Source: UBA1181 sp963648205
Lineage (GTDB): Bacteria; Bacteroidota; Bacteroidia; Bacteroidales; Paludibacteraceae
Assembly: GCA_963648205.1 (NCBI GenBank)
Contig: CAVJCT010000072.1
Coordinates: 1-64,000 of the forward strand
DNA length: 64,000 nucleotides
Direction: 5' to 3'
The notes beneath the pieces are model-generated. The model saw only the letters and a program-made list of their open reading frames with translations. It had not been told where the DNA came from and ran no database searches. The translations under genes were made by a program, and so were the position numbers. Position 1 is the first letter of the stretch, and every line of letters starts with the position of its first letter. Of this stretch, positions 25,798 to 34,340 are shown in pieces.

Positions 25798-25815
25798 GAT
25801 TCAATAGTTTAGATT

Positions 25816-27423
25816 ATGGAGAATCATAATCAGCCGATGCCCTTTATCCCCGAGATAAAGAGTTTTATATCAGACAAAGTTAAACCGTATATTCTCATCT
25901 TCTTCGCACTCATTATTCAGGTTTCTGGTGGTGTCTATCTTTCCGTTTCTGGCGAGATGTCGAGTGCCACCTCCTTGATGAACGAGGATATCCAGATGGC
26001 TGGCTTTGCAGCGTTGATTGGTATGTCGCTCGATTTTGTCTATATGTTCAGAATCCGCTGTGCCGCTCCGTCGAAATACATACTCCTTCTGTGCTGTAGT
26101 GTGATAATCTGCGCAAATATCGCCACAATGTATGTTACGAACGTGCCTCTGTTGGTGGGCATCTGTTTTGTGACGGGCTTTTTCCGTATGCAGGCGATGT
26201 TCCAATGTATGTCCTCTATTCAGCGGTGGATCACGCCCAACCAGAATTTCGCGGTGTGGTTCTGTTGGATTGGTTTTATCGTCAACAGCATGCTCAGCGT
26301 TTCTGGATTGTTGGATGTGTTCGTTACTGATATTGCCGATTGGCGCAATGTGCAGTGGTGCATCATTGGTTTGGTGCTGGTGATGATGCTTATCGTGTGG
26401 CTCTGCTTTCAAGAAGTTCCACCTTTCCCACGGATTCCATTCTTGGGCATTGATTACCTTGGAATGTTGTTGTGGGGATGCTTTTGCCTCTGCATTCTTT
26501 TCGTGGCAGTCTACGGCGATTTCTATGATTGGTGGTATTCGTGGCATATCCGCACGGCGACAGTGTTGGCAGTGATTCTCTTCTGCCTGAACCTCTGGCG
26601 TGCGTCGTTCATTCGTCATCCTTACATTTTCATCTCTACGATGAAGCAACCCATCACCTGGCTCATCCCGCTCACTTACATTGCAGCAGATTTGCTTTTA
26701 GCTCCGCAGCATATCTTCGAACATACGTTGATGGAAGGTATCTTGGGCTATGATTCGTTGCATGTGGCATCACTCAACTGGGTGTCGTTGGCAGGTGCGG
26801 TTATTGCAGCCATTTTCTCATGGCAGACTTTCGGATTGCGGCAGTGGCGGTATCGCACGATGATCATCATCTCATTTGCGTGTTTCTCGTTCTATCTGCT
26901 CTATTTCTATTGCCTGATAGACTATAATTTGCCTAAGTCGGTGTTGGTGGCACCCATCTTCATCCGAAGTTTCGGATATGCTATTTTGGCTATTTCCCTT
27001 CTCACGGCGACGACGAAATTGCCTTTCCCATTTGGCTTTTTCCAAGGAATCACGATCCAAAATAGTTTTAGTGCAGCGTTGGCAGGTTCTATTGGTACGG
27101 CGGTTGTAGGTAGAGTGTTGAAATATACGATGGCAAGCAATTCGCAGAATATGATGGCGGCGATAGACCATGTCAATCCATGCGCACAACATCGCCCGGT
27201 AGGGGAGTTGCTGGGGATTGTGCAGCAACAGTCTGTTATGATCTCGATGAAGGAGATTTACGGTTGGCTCTTCATTTTAAGTTTAGTCTTTTTGCTCTTC
27301 CTCATCATCCGAAGAGGAGCATTGAGTGAACCTGTGAAATTTCATCCAACCTCGTGGGCAGAGTTAGGCAAACGGTCTTTCCTCCAACTGATGACGAGGA
27401 TGAAAACGAAGTCTGAAATTTAG
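25816..27423 (+). CDS. MFS transporter, DHA2/EmrB-like
   Basis: 535 residues with about 14 hydrophobic helices, the expected number for the drug:H+ antiporter-2 family, and a partner HlyD-type adaptor upstream. The classical MFS motifs are poorly preserved (FFRMQAMFQCMSSIQRW at the place of the motif C region), as is usual for Bacteroidota members. It probably exports a toxic small molecule or fatty acid; the substrate cannot be inferred. Its stop is 10 bp from the convergent hsdR end, with no clear hairpin between. Confidence 0.82.
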   Translation: MENHNQPMPFIPEIKSFISDKVKPYILIFFALIIQVSGGVYLSVSGEMSSATSLMNEDIQMAGFAALIGMSLDFVYMFRIRCAAPSKYILLLCCSVIICANIATMYVTNVPLLVGICFVTGFFRMQAMFQCMSSIQRWITPNQNFAVWFCWIGFIVNSMLSVSGLLDVFVTDIADWRNVQWCIIGLVLVMMLIVWLCFQEVPPFPRIPFLGIDYLGMLLWGCFCLCILFVAVYGDFYDWWYSWHIRTATVLAVILFCLNLWRASFIRHPYIFISTMKQPITWLIPLTYIAADLLLAPQHIFEHTLMEGILGYDSLHVASLNWVSLAGAVIAAIFSWQTFGLRQWRYRTMIIISFACFSFYLLYFYCLIDYNLPKSVLVAPIFIRSFGYAILAISLLTATTKLPFPFGFFQGITIQNSFSAALAGSIGTAVVGRVLKYTMASNSQNMMAAIDHVNPCAQHRPVGELLGIVQQQSVMISMKEIYGWLFILSLVFLLFLIIRRGALSEPVKFHPTSWAELGKRSFLQLMTRMKTKSEI

Positions 27424-27432
27424 ACGGTACAG

Positions 27433-30400
27433 TTAATTTGAAATTTTCCCGTATTCCTTGTTTTTATCCTCTTCCGCTGCCATGGTGTAGTTGTCTGCCA
27501 TTGCTGAGAGGTCGTATTGGCGGACAGTTTGTGCGTCGTTAGGTTGGGGAGCAGTCCATTGTTTGATGATTTCCTTTCTTTGGTCTGCGTCGAGGATGAA
27601 GGGTTTTAGAATCATCTTGCTGGTTTTTGCCACAACGAAATTGGGTTTAACGTCTTTCCCAAAAACCTTTTTTAAGAATTGTCCTGCCTTCTCGAGGTTG
27701 ATTGTGTTTTGCAGTTTCTCGAATTGGTTGTATTCGTTGAGGTTCTCTTCTGTTGGGCGACTTCGGATGATTTTTATGAGTTGCTCTTGGTCAATGCCTG
27801 TCGCCTCGCTGAGGGTTTGGACTTGCTGTTGCAATTCTCGGTCTTGATACTCGTAGATGAGGTCGTAGATGGATTTGCCGATGTTTTGCATGGCGTTGAG
27901 GTCCAAATCGCCGCTTTGAATGTCGTGTAGGATGATGAGTGCCGTGCGCTGGTCTTGTTGCGAGAGTGAGGCGAACGATTTGCATAGCACCTCGTATGCT
28001 TTGTTCGTCAGTTCGCTTTCTGGACCTTCGTCGTGGAGCATCTTGAGGTATTTCTTGAAGTTGGAGTTGACGTAGTCGGCGTTGATCTTGCCCGTGCCGA
28101 TTTCGCTCACGAAGGTGTCGATGGCGATGTAGCCGTCTTCCTCTTCCTCTCCTTTGGGGTCGGAGTCTTTGCGGTCTTTGTTTCCTTTGTAGATCTCTTG
28201 GTAACGTTGGAGTAACGTGTTGAAGGTCTCCTCGTTGATTTCTACGGTGACGGTAACAAGGTTGGATTCAGTGTCGGAATTGGGGTCTTGGGACAGTTCA
28301 TATTCATTTTTGTCCCAAGTGAAGCCTTGTAGTTTGGCGGCTTCGAGCAGGTGTGTCATCTCGGCGATGAGTTTGGCGCACATGTTTCTGTCTTCCTGAG
28401 CCTCTGGCAGTTTCTCGAAATTCTTGATTTCGTTGTTCTCGAAAATCTCCTTTATCTCTTCGAACTTTTGGTTGATGTTCTCCAAGTTAGTCTTCAGCTT
28501 GTCTACACATGCACAACTGAAATTAACATCTTGGTCGACATACAGATTGAAGGCATCGTCGATGTTCTGCTTCATAGTGAAGGGGAAGGTGTAGTATTTG
28601 ATGGTGCCGAATGGTTTCTTATCCTTTCCCCCTTTGAAGAGGCGGTTGGTGCGCGAGAAGGCTTGGATAATGTCGGCATATTTCATCAACTTATCCACAT
28701 AAAGGGTGTTGACCCATTGCGAGTCGTAGCCCGTGAGCATCTGCGTAACGACGATGAGGAGGTCGAGCTGCTTGTCGTGGTCTTTCTCGATGTCGAAGTA
28801 GGGGTTTTTGTGAGCCAAGCGTTTCGCCACGTCTTTCTTGTATTTGGCATAGTCTTTCAACTCGAAATTCATGTTGTACTTCGTGTTATAGTCGCCCAGC
28901 ATCTCTAAAATGGATACTTCTCGATTATATCCTTTCCCAGGACTGTCGGCATTGTTATCTATGCTGTCATCGAAGATGGTTGCCACGTTCATTTCGGGAT
29001 ATTTCTCTTTGAAAATCTCGTAGTAAGTGATGGCTTCGGGGATGTTTTTGGTGGCGAGTATGGCGTGGAACTTGCCGTTTTTGCTCAGTTGCGTGCGACT
29101 TTTCACAATGTCTTCTGCCACTGCAAGGTGGTGTTTTTCGCTCTCATAGTATTTCTCTTCGTAGTAATGCTCCACACCGTGCAGGGTTTCGCCATCTTTC
29201 TTGTAGGTGTCTGCCATCTCCAACTCGTGCGTGAAGCGGTCGTATATCTTGGCTGCCTCTTCGTCTTCTTCCACCAACTGAAGGTACTCTTTGCGGTTGG
29301 TTGGCACGAAGTCGAGGTCGGCTTTCCTCACATATTTGTCTATCTGGCTGAAAGCGACATGCTCGCGGAGTTCCTCTTCCTTGAAGGTGCAGACCATGTA
29401 GGGGTCAAAGCCCAACACGTTCTCATCTGGAATGGCGTTGGCGATGGTGTATTTGTGGAGGCAATCGCCGAAGAGGTCTGCTGTGGTAACCTCTCCCTTT
29501 TTTGCGTTTTCGGTGAAAATTGGTGTGCCAGTGAAGCCGAAGAACAGTGCGTTGGGGAAGTTATTCTTGATGGTTGTCAGCATATCGCCGAAGACGGTGC
29601 GGTGGCACTCGTCGAGGATGAAGACGATGCGTTTCTTGCGGAGTGTGTTCATCACCGTCTCAGGAACGCTCTGTTGAGTGATCTTGCTCATCTTTTGGAT
29701 GGAGGTAACGATCATCTTATAGTCCGAATCCTCGTTCTTGAGTTTGGTGATCAGCACTTGTGTATCGGCGGTGTCTTGTATGGAGTCGCGGTCGTCGGCA
29801 AAGCCTTTGTACTCCTCCAAAGATTGGATGGAGAGTTCGACGCGGTCGAGCAGGAAGACCACCTTGTCGGCGTCGCCCGAGTTGGCGATGAGTTGCGCGC
29901 TCTTGAACGAGGTCATCGTCTTTCCTGAACCTGTGGTGTGCCAGATGTAGCCGCCTCGGCAGTCGTGTTTCTCGTTCCAATGAGTCAGATGCACTTTGTC
30001 GCATATCTTGCTGACGGCGTAGTATTGGTAACTACGCAACACTTTGAGTGATTGGTCTTTATCGTCGGCGATGGTGTAGTTGCCGATCATCTGGTGAGCC
30101 ATCGGGATGGCGAGCAGTGTGCGCACCACCTCTTGCCAGTCGTTGATGGCGTTGTTGTTGAAGTCTGCCCAATGAAAGAAATGCGTAGGGAATGTTTTGC
30201 CTTCACCTGGATTGGCGAAGTAGAGTGTCTTCACGGGAGTCATTGCCACGAAAATCTGTATCATCGAGAAGATGCCTCGTGTGTAGACTCCCTCGCACAT
30301 ATAGCGATGTATCTGTCCGCAGGCTTTTTTGATGTCCACGTCCGCACGTTTGAGTTCGATCTCGATCACGGGCATACCGTTGATGAGGAGTAGAACGTCG

Positions 30401-30840
30401 CCACGTCGGTCGCCTGCCCCTTGTAGGGTAGTTTTGAAAATAGGTTGGCGCACTATCTGATAGCGACTTTGCCCTGCAGAAATCTCTTTAGGGTCGAATA
30501 TCTTAAGGTAGACGATTTTGTCGAAGTTCTGCACATCGTCTTTATTGTCGCGCTTGATGTCTATAAGCCGTTGGTTGATGAGTTGGTTCACGCCGTAGGG
30601 GGTACGTTTTTCGTTCACCTTCTCGATGATTTGGTTCATCTCTGTCTGCGTGAGCGGATAGTTGCCCAAGCGGTTGACATCTCTGTTGTTGCTGTAGATG
30701 ATGTCTGCCCAGTTTTGGATCAACTTTTCTTCGGTAGGGTTCATGAGGATCTTCTCCTCCCATCCATAGCGGATGAGGTGTTGTGTGAGAGCCTCTTCAA
30801 AGTCTTGCTCTAATGTGAATGGAATATTGTTATTTACCAT
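27433..30840 (-). CDS. hsdR: Type I restriction enzyme R subunit
   Basis: 1,135 residues, full length. The N-terminal PD-(D/E)xK nuclease is GDVLLLINGMPVIEIELK near 143-160. The SF2 translocase has IWHTTGSGKTMTSFK (Walker A), LDECHRTVFGD (motif II), GFTGTPI (motif III) and QAFSRTNRL (motif VI). The helical C-terminus binds the M/S complex. It is the far end of the hsd locus, separated from hsdM/hsdS by a nuclease, a Septu-like pair, remnants and an AlbA-type gene. Its first 119 codons are exactly duplicated at 32.9-33.3 kb. The AlbA-type stop lies 21 bp upstream. Confidence 0.95.
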   Translation of the reverse strand: MVNNNIPFTLEQDFEEALTQHLIRYGWEEKILMNPTEEKLIQNWADIIYSNNRDVNRLGNYPLTQTEMNQIIEKVNEKRTPYGVNQLINQRLIDIKRDNKDDVQNFDKIVYLKIFDPKEISAGQSRYQIVRQPIFKTTLQGAGDRRGDVLLLINGMPVIEIELKRADVDIKKACGQIHRYMCEGVYTRGIFSMIQIFVAMTPVKTLYFANPGEGKTFPTHFFHWADFNNNAINDWQEVVRTLLAIPMAHQMIGNYTIADDKDQSLKVLRSYQYYAVSKICDKVHLTHWNEKHDCRGGYIWHTTGSGKTMTSFKSAQLIANSGDADKVVFLLDRVELSIQSLEEYKGFADDRDSIQDTADTQVLITKLKNEDSDYKMIVTSIQKMSKITQQSVPETVMNTLRKKRIVFILDECHRTVFGDMLTTIKNNFPNALFFGFTGTPIFTENAKKGEVTTADLFGDCLHKYTIANAIPDENVLGFDPYMVCTFKEEELREHVAFSQIDKYVRKADLDFVPTNRKEYLQLVEEDEEAAKIYDRFTHELEMADTYKKDGETLHGVEHYYEEKYYESEKHHLAVAEDIVKSRTQLSKNGKFHAILATKNIPEAITYYEIFKEKYPEMNVATIFDDSIDNNADSPGKGYNREVSILEMLGDYNTKYNMNFELKDYAKYKKDVAKRLAHKNPYFDIEKDHDKQLDLLIVVTQMLTGYDSQWVNTLYVDKLMKYADIIQAFSRTNRLFKGGKDKKPFGTIKYYTFPFTMKQNIDDAFNLYVDQDVNFSCACVDKLKTNLENINQKFEEIKEIFENNEIKNFEKLPEAQEDRNMCAKLIAEMTHLLEAAKLQGFTWDKNEYELSQDPNSDTESNLVTVTVEINEETFNTLLQRYQEIYKGNKDRKDSDPKGEEEEDGYIAIDTFVSEIGTGKINADYVNSNFKKYLKMLHDEGPESELTNKAYEVLCKSFASLSQQDQRTALIILHDIQSGDLDLNAMQNIGKSIYDLIYEYQDRELQQQVQTLSEATGIDQEQLIKIIRSRPTEENLNEYNQFEKLQNTINLEKAGQFLKKVFGKDVKPNFVVAKTSKMILKPFILDADQRKEIIKQWTAPQPNDAQTVRQYDLSAMADNYTMAAEEDKNKEYGKISN

Positions 30841-30842
30841 AT
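30482..30842. repeat. 361-bp exact direct repeat, copy 1 (inside hsdR 5' end)
   Basis: Identical over its full length, by eye, to 32914-33274 in the same orientation. It covers the first ~119 codons of hsdR plus two bases upstream. Offset between copies is 2,432 bp. Confidence 0.95.
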
Positions 30843-30861
30843 TGTTGTTTGTTATATCTTT

Positions 30862-32400
30862 TCAACTCCTCACTGCCACATACCTCTGCATCGGACTATT
30901 CGGTGCTTCGGGGTGGGTCATCGCCAGATAGCCTTCTTCTACTAATTGAGAAATATATTTCTGGCGGTTTTTATGCTGGTTTGAAAGACCAAGGTTCTGC
31001 ATAATCTCAGCACTTGAGCGGGGTTTCGCGCAGAAAATTACTACTTTTTGCTGTTTCTCCGTCAATTTCTGTCCGTATTTTATTTCAGGCTCGCTCAGTA
31101 TGCTGTATTGAGACTCCGTTGGGTATTCAATTGACTTTGCTTGGTTACTAATTTCGTCTGCTTGATTACTTTGCTTGGTTACTTGCTTAGTTGCTTGATT
31201 ATTAAACTCTGCTACTTGGTTACTTTTGTTCTCGTCTGGATTCCATTCTGGTCGACTGACTCGTGCCGTGAACTGGTCGCCCTCCTTGCTGTCGATGAAC
31301 TCAATATGGCAGTTCTCGCTCAGAATGCGGGGAATGCCAGAGCCTAAGCCGCGGTAGGGCATCATCTTGGCGCAGAAATTCGCCATGAGCGGATTGCGGG
31401 CAAAGGAGTTGCCCAACATCACCTCGTCGAGGGTGTGTCCGCCTGCTATGCATCCAGGGTTGGTAATCTCCACACGGTTGTCGAACACGAGCAGGCGGAT
31501 GGCTGCTGGCTTGAGCAGGTCTATGTGTACGAGTGCGTTTTGCAGCAACTCCTCCAACACGGGTTCTGGAATCTCCAACTTGCCGATGGAGTTGAATGAC
31601 TGTCCGCATTGAGGACGGTGGAGGCACGACTGCACCCACTGCATGGCTTGTTTGTACATTTGGGGAATAGTGCCTTCGATGTCGCGACTGTCGCGGTATT
31701 CCGTGCCGGCTATGCTGTTGCCATAGAACCACACGGCTTTGATGACGAACAAGGGCTTGAATCGTTGTGGCTCTTGACCGAAGAAGAGCAATCCCGCCGT
31801 GGTGAGCCGCCCCTCGTCGTCGGTGATGTGGAGGTTGCGTAGCACACGTTCTTTGGGAATGTCGAACTCTTTGAGGGGCTTGCGGTAGACATTGTCGAAG
31901 AAGCGGTTGAGGGCTATCGAGTCTATGTCTTCGACGGAGGTGCCAGGAATGCCAGCCTCGTCGGGGTGGTACTCGCCCGACTGTTGGAAGAGGGCGAGGA
32001 TTTCGGAGTTTTCCGTCACTCGGCGTTTGTCTGCGCCTTGTTTCACCCAGATGCATCCCGTGAGGTCTTTGTAGGGTTTGTTGCGACCTGGCAGGATGGT
32101 GGCGACGAGTATCATCTTGCCGTCTATCTCTGCCACGTCGGTGCGTATGTAGATGGTGGGGCGCACGTGTTCGTTGGCGGTGTTGCCTAATTCTCGGCTC
32201 ACCTGCTGTATGGTGTCGAAGTCGAGACCCACCACGGCCCCCGTCTTGTCGTCCACACCGAAGAGAATATCGCCCCCCTCGCAGTTGGCGAATGCCACCA
32301 TCTCTTCGGCAATTTGCCGTTGCGTGGTGAATTGGCGTTTGAACTGCACCCGACTCGTCTCCCCACATCGTATCTTTTTCTCTATCTCATCTTCTTTCAT
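30862..32400 (-). CDS. AlbA/Schlafen-type ATP-binding regulator with internal DNA repeats
   Basis: 512 residues. N-terminal AlbA_2/Schlafen-like domain (ESRVQF-type start GETSRVQFKRQ, then MVAFANCEGGDILFGVDDKTG). A GHKL-type ATPase-like region follows (LEELLQNALVHID; ITNPGCIAGG; RGLGSGIPRI), and a C-terminal winged-helix-like segment (SSAEIMQNLGLSNQHKNRQKY). Residues ~392-421 are low-complexity Asn/Gln/Lys-rich, encoded by six copies of a 10-bp DNA word that also fills the upstream region. Such proteins are often placed in restriction loci and called putative regulators. GC-rich compared with its surroundings, except the repeat stretch, which suggests a transferred gene. Bracketed by the 361-bp direct repeats. 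Confidence 0.8.
   Translation of the reverse strand: MKEDEIEKKIRCGETSRVQFKRQFTTQRQIAEEMVAFANCEGGDILFGVDDKTGAVVGLDFDTIQQVSRELGNTANEHVRPTIYIRTDVAEIDGKMILVATILPGRNKPYKDLTGCIWVKQGADKRRVTENSEILALFQQSGEYHPDEAGIPGTSVEDIDSIALNRFFDNVYRKPLKEFDIPKERVLRNLHITDDEGRLTTAGLLFFGQEPQRFKPLFVIKAVWFYGNSIAGTEYRDSRDIEGTIPQMYKQAMQWVQSCLHRPQCGQSFNSIGKLEIPEPVLEELLQNALVHIDLLKPAAIRLLVFDNRVEITNPGCIAGGHTLDEVMLGNSFARNPLMANFCAKMMPYRGLGSGIPRILSENCHIEFIDSKEGDQFTARVSRPEWNPDENKSNQVAEFNNQATKQVTKQSNQADEISNQAKSIEYPTESQYSILSEPEIKYGQKLTEKQQKVVIFCAKPRSSAEIMQNLGLSNQHKNRQKYISQLVEEGYLAMTHPEAPNSPMQRYVAVRS
31140..31227 (-). repeat. Six intragenic copies of AGTAAYYAAG-type word
   Basis: On the minus strand AGTAACCAAG and close variants occur ending at 31140, 31161, 31174, 31186, 31194 and 31215. 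Four copies are read as S/N-N-Q and two as A/V-T-K, so the same DNA word is kept in two reading frames. Confidence 0.85.
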
Positions 32401-32432
32401 AATGCGATTTTCTCACTGATTATCAATTTCTT

Positions 32433-32617
32433 AACTTAGTTACTTTTGAGAATGGTTCTTTAATATTTCTTCCATTCTCAACGCAAAATTACTTCTTTTC
32501 CTTTGAATTTTTCATGATCTTGGTTACTTTTTTTGGTCTACTTAGTTACTTTTTTATTTTAACTTAGATATTTATTTCTTCTTACTTGATTACTTTCTTT
32601 TCTGCTTAGTTATTTTA
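32433..32617 (-). repeat. Array 1: ~22-bp-periodic direct repeats upstream of the AlbA-type gene
   Basis: On the plus strand CTTRGTTACTTTT-like units start at 32435, 32519, 32541, 32563 (degenerate), 32585 and 32605; most steps are 22 bp. Same word as inside the gene. The 513 bp from 32401 to 32913 hold this array, an A/T-rich stretch and the hsdS remnant; I see no intact gene there. Confidence 0.8.
32484..32491 (-). promoter_or_regulatory. -7 box of the AlbA-type gene
   Basis: TAATTTTG on the minus strand, 84 bp before the ATG at 32400. One repeat unit (32435) would lie in the leader and the others upstream of the promoter. Confidence 0.4.
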
Positions 32618-32687
32618 AAATTTATATTTTTCAATATGCTTTCAATTTATTGCCCAATCTTAGATTTTCCACTCAAACTTTCCTCCC

Positions 32688-32913
32688 TCACACCATCATC
32701 CCCTCCAAACATGCTCCTTTCACCTTCTTCATCTTCTCTATCTTCTCTCTCACTAACCGTATCTGCTCGTCTATGTTCGTGAAATTCCGAAGCAAAAACT
32801 ATTTAGATATACGTTTTTTACATCTTCAGTCAGAACTGAACACATTCCAACCTCCTCGGGAGTTTCAGAAGATGTATTGAAGAATAAATCACCCTTCCTG
32901 ACTGCATTTTGCG
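32688..32913 (-). pseudogene. hsdS remnant: TRD fragment joined out of frame to the C-terminal helix
   Basis: From the junction at 32913 the minus strand encodes RKGDLFFNTSSETPEE, then NVYLNSFCFGI, a type I specificity-subunit target-recognition fragment not found in the intact hsdS here. At about 32785 it joins, out of frame, to a copy of the hsdS 3' end. Plus-strand 32669-32785 matches 37073-37189 with about 4 mismatches in 117 bp. It looks like the residue of a silent hsdS cassette. Confidence 0.75.
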
Positions 32914-33272
32914 ATCTCTTTAGGGTCGAATATCTTAAGGTAGACGATTTTGTCGAAGTTCTGCACATCGTCTTTATTGTCGCGCTTGATGTCTATAAGC
33001 CGTTGGTTGATGAGTTGGTTCACGCCGTAGGGGGTACGTTTTTCGTTCACCTTCTCGATGATTTGGTTCATCTCTGTCTGCGTGAGCGGATAGTTGCCCA
33101 AGCGGTTGACATCTCTGTTGTTGCTGTAGATGATGTCTGCCCAGTTTTGGATCAACTTTTCTTCGGTAGGGTTCATGAGGATCTTCTCCTCCCATCCATA
33201 GCGGATGAGGTGTTGTGTGAGAGCCTCTTCAAAGTCTTGCTCTAATGTGAATGGAATATTGTTATTTACCAT
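32889..33272 (-). pseudogene. Truncated hsdR copy (first ~119 codons)
   Basis: The open frame gives 127 residues. The first ~119 are identical to HsdR and the last few (AKCSQEG) are read-through into the hsdS remnant. It stops before the nuclease motif, so it cannot be an active R subunit. It keeps the hsdR start codon and sits directly behind repeat array 2, which suggests that array 2 was the original upstream region of hsdR. Confidence 0.85.
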
Positions 33273-33274
33273 AT
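32914..33274. repeat. 361-bp exact direct repeat, copy 2
   Basis: Identical partner of 30482-30842, same orientation. Homologous recombination between the two would remove 2,432 bp containing the AlbA-type gene, array 1 and the hsdS remnant, and leave an intact hsdR behind array 2. Confidence 0.95.
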
Positions 33275-33278
33275 CCTG

Positions 33279-33373
33279 CTTGTTATTTATTCCTTTTTGA
33301 TCTTGGTTACTTTTCCGTCTACTTGGTTACTCTTTTTCGTTTACTTAGTTACTTTTCTATTAACTAAGTTACT
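33279..33373 (-). repeat. Array 2: ~22-bp-periodic direct repeats upstream of the truncated hsdR
   Basis: CTTGGTTACTTTT-like units on the plus strand start at 33279 (degenerate), 33302, 33322, 33344 and 33364, steps 20-23 bp. Same family as array 1 and the intragenic copies. It fills most of the 153-bp gap between the truncated hsdR and the HNH gene. Confidence 0.8.
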
Positions 33374-33425
33374 GCTGTAAAAGATACAACTCTTTTTCAA
33401 GTTCCAATGTAGCCAGTCTAAATTT

Positions 33426-34340
33426 CTATTGCACTGTAGTTCTTTGATTGGCATAGCCCGAGTAGTAATAGAACCAATCGTAGGCGAGAAGAAGTCTCCA
33501 ATAAGTATCTTCATTGCTTCTGTCTAACACGCTACTGTATCTCTTTACCTCGTCAGGAAGGGTGGAAAAATCGTCAGTACCGTATGCTTTCTTAAACCAG
33601 TCTGCCCTTTCTCGTTTAGACATTGTCTCTATTTGTGCCAAATCCATTTTTATTCTGCTCAGATGATACCACACTGAGCGGATTTCCTTGAGCGTATCAG
33701 AATTGAGTTCGTTGATGATTGCATCAAGATTGCCGTCGTTGCATGAAATGGTGATAATACCGTTGGCATCATATTTCACGTCAGTTTCTGCCTCTTTCAT
33801 CAGCATAATTGGCATGATGATATTGCTGTCATGGGCAGCATTACAGCAACATCCTACGGATTTGAAAGTGTCTCTTGTTCCATTACAGGCCACGACTAAG
33901 TTTGACAATGCTGTGGTGTGCGGCATATGCGTCTCAAGGTCAAGGTCGTCAACCGCAGAAAAGTGTTTCCCTACAAATTCGTCTGCCATCATCACATGGT
34001 CGCGAAGGGCAGGAGCACAAGAAGCATAGTAGGCATACTGCGTTTGCCCTTTAGGTCCACTCAACGATTTCGGAATAACATGCTCGATGTTGGTGGTTCC
34101 CTTTGTGTCGTTGAGTCGTCGCATACAATAACAGCAACGGCTTGCCCCCTCAAACATTTGTTCCTCCAAAAGAAGAGGCTTCCAGCCACCCTTATATCGC
34201 TTGAACGACTTGAACGACCGCTCAGCCTCGGCAGGTGAAGGGTCAGGATGGCTTAGATTGCGTCTATACACCGATTTCAGATACCCGACATTCAGAGCCA
34301 GAGCCTGTGGATGCTTTATGTATTTGTCAATGTACCTCAT
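33426..34340 (-). CDS. ptuB: PtuB-like HNH endonuclease (Septu-like)
   Basis: 304 residues with an HNH core: zinc-binding CCYCMRRL (C69-C72), the catalytic block NIEHVIPKSL (E86, H87) and the closing LSNLVVACNG, plus a second cysteine cluster (SVGCCCNA). HNH partners of this type work with an AAA/SMC-like ATPase in Septu defence and in some retrons, degrading DNA on phage sensing. Its start overlaps the ATPase stop by 14 bp, so the pair is translationally coupled. No reverse transcriptase is nearby, which favours Septu over a retron. Family call is from motifs only. Confidence 0.72.
   Translation of the reverse strand: MRYIDKYIKHPQALALNVGYLKSVYRRNLSHPDPSPAEAERSFKSFKRYKGGWKPLLLEEQMFEGASRCCYCMRRLNDTKGTTNIEHVIPKSLSGPKGQTQYAYYASCAPALRDHVMMADEFVGKHFSAVDDLDLETHMPHTTALSNLVVACNGTRDTFKSVGCCCNAAHDSNIIMPIMLMKEAETDVKYDANGIITISCNDGNLDAIINELNSDTLKEIRSVWYHLSRIKMDLAQIETMSKRERADWFKKAYGTDDFSTLPDEVKRYSSVLDRSNEDTYWRLLLAYDWFYYYSGYANQRTTVQ

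Noticed and set aside
32889..33272. Truncated hsdR copy as a functional small protein
   Set aside because: It is an exact copy of the hsdR 5' end with a random tail and no nuclease or helicase motif; a duplication scar is simpler.
32433..33373. The ~22-bp-periodic arrays as a CRISPR
   Set aside because: Repeat units are short (about 13 bp), degenerate and separated by only 7-10 bp; no unique spacers of even length and no cas genes.
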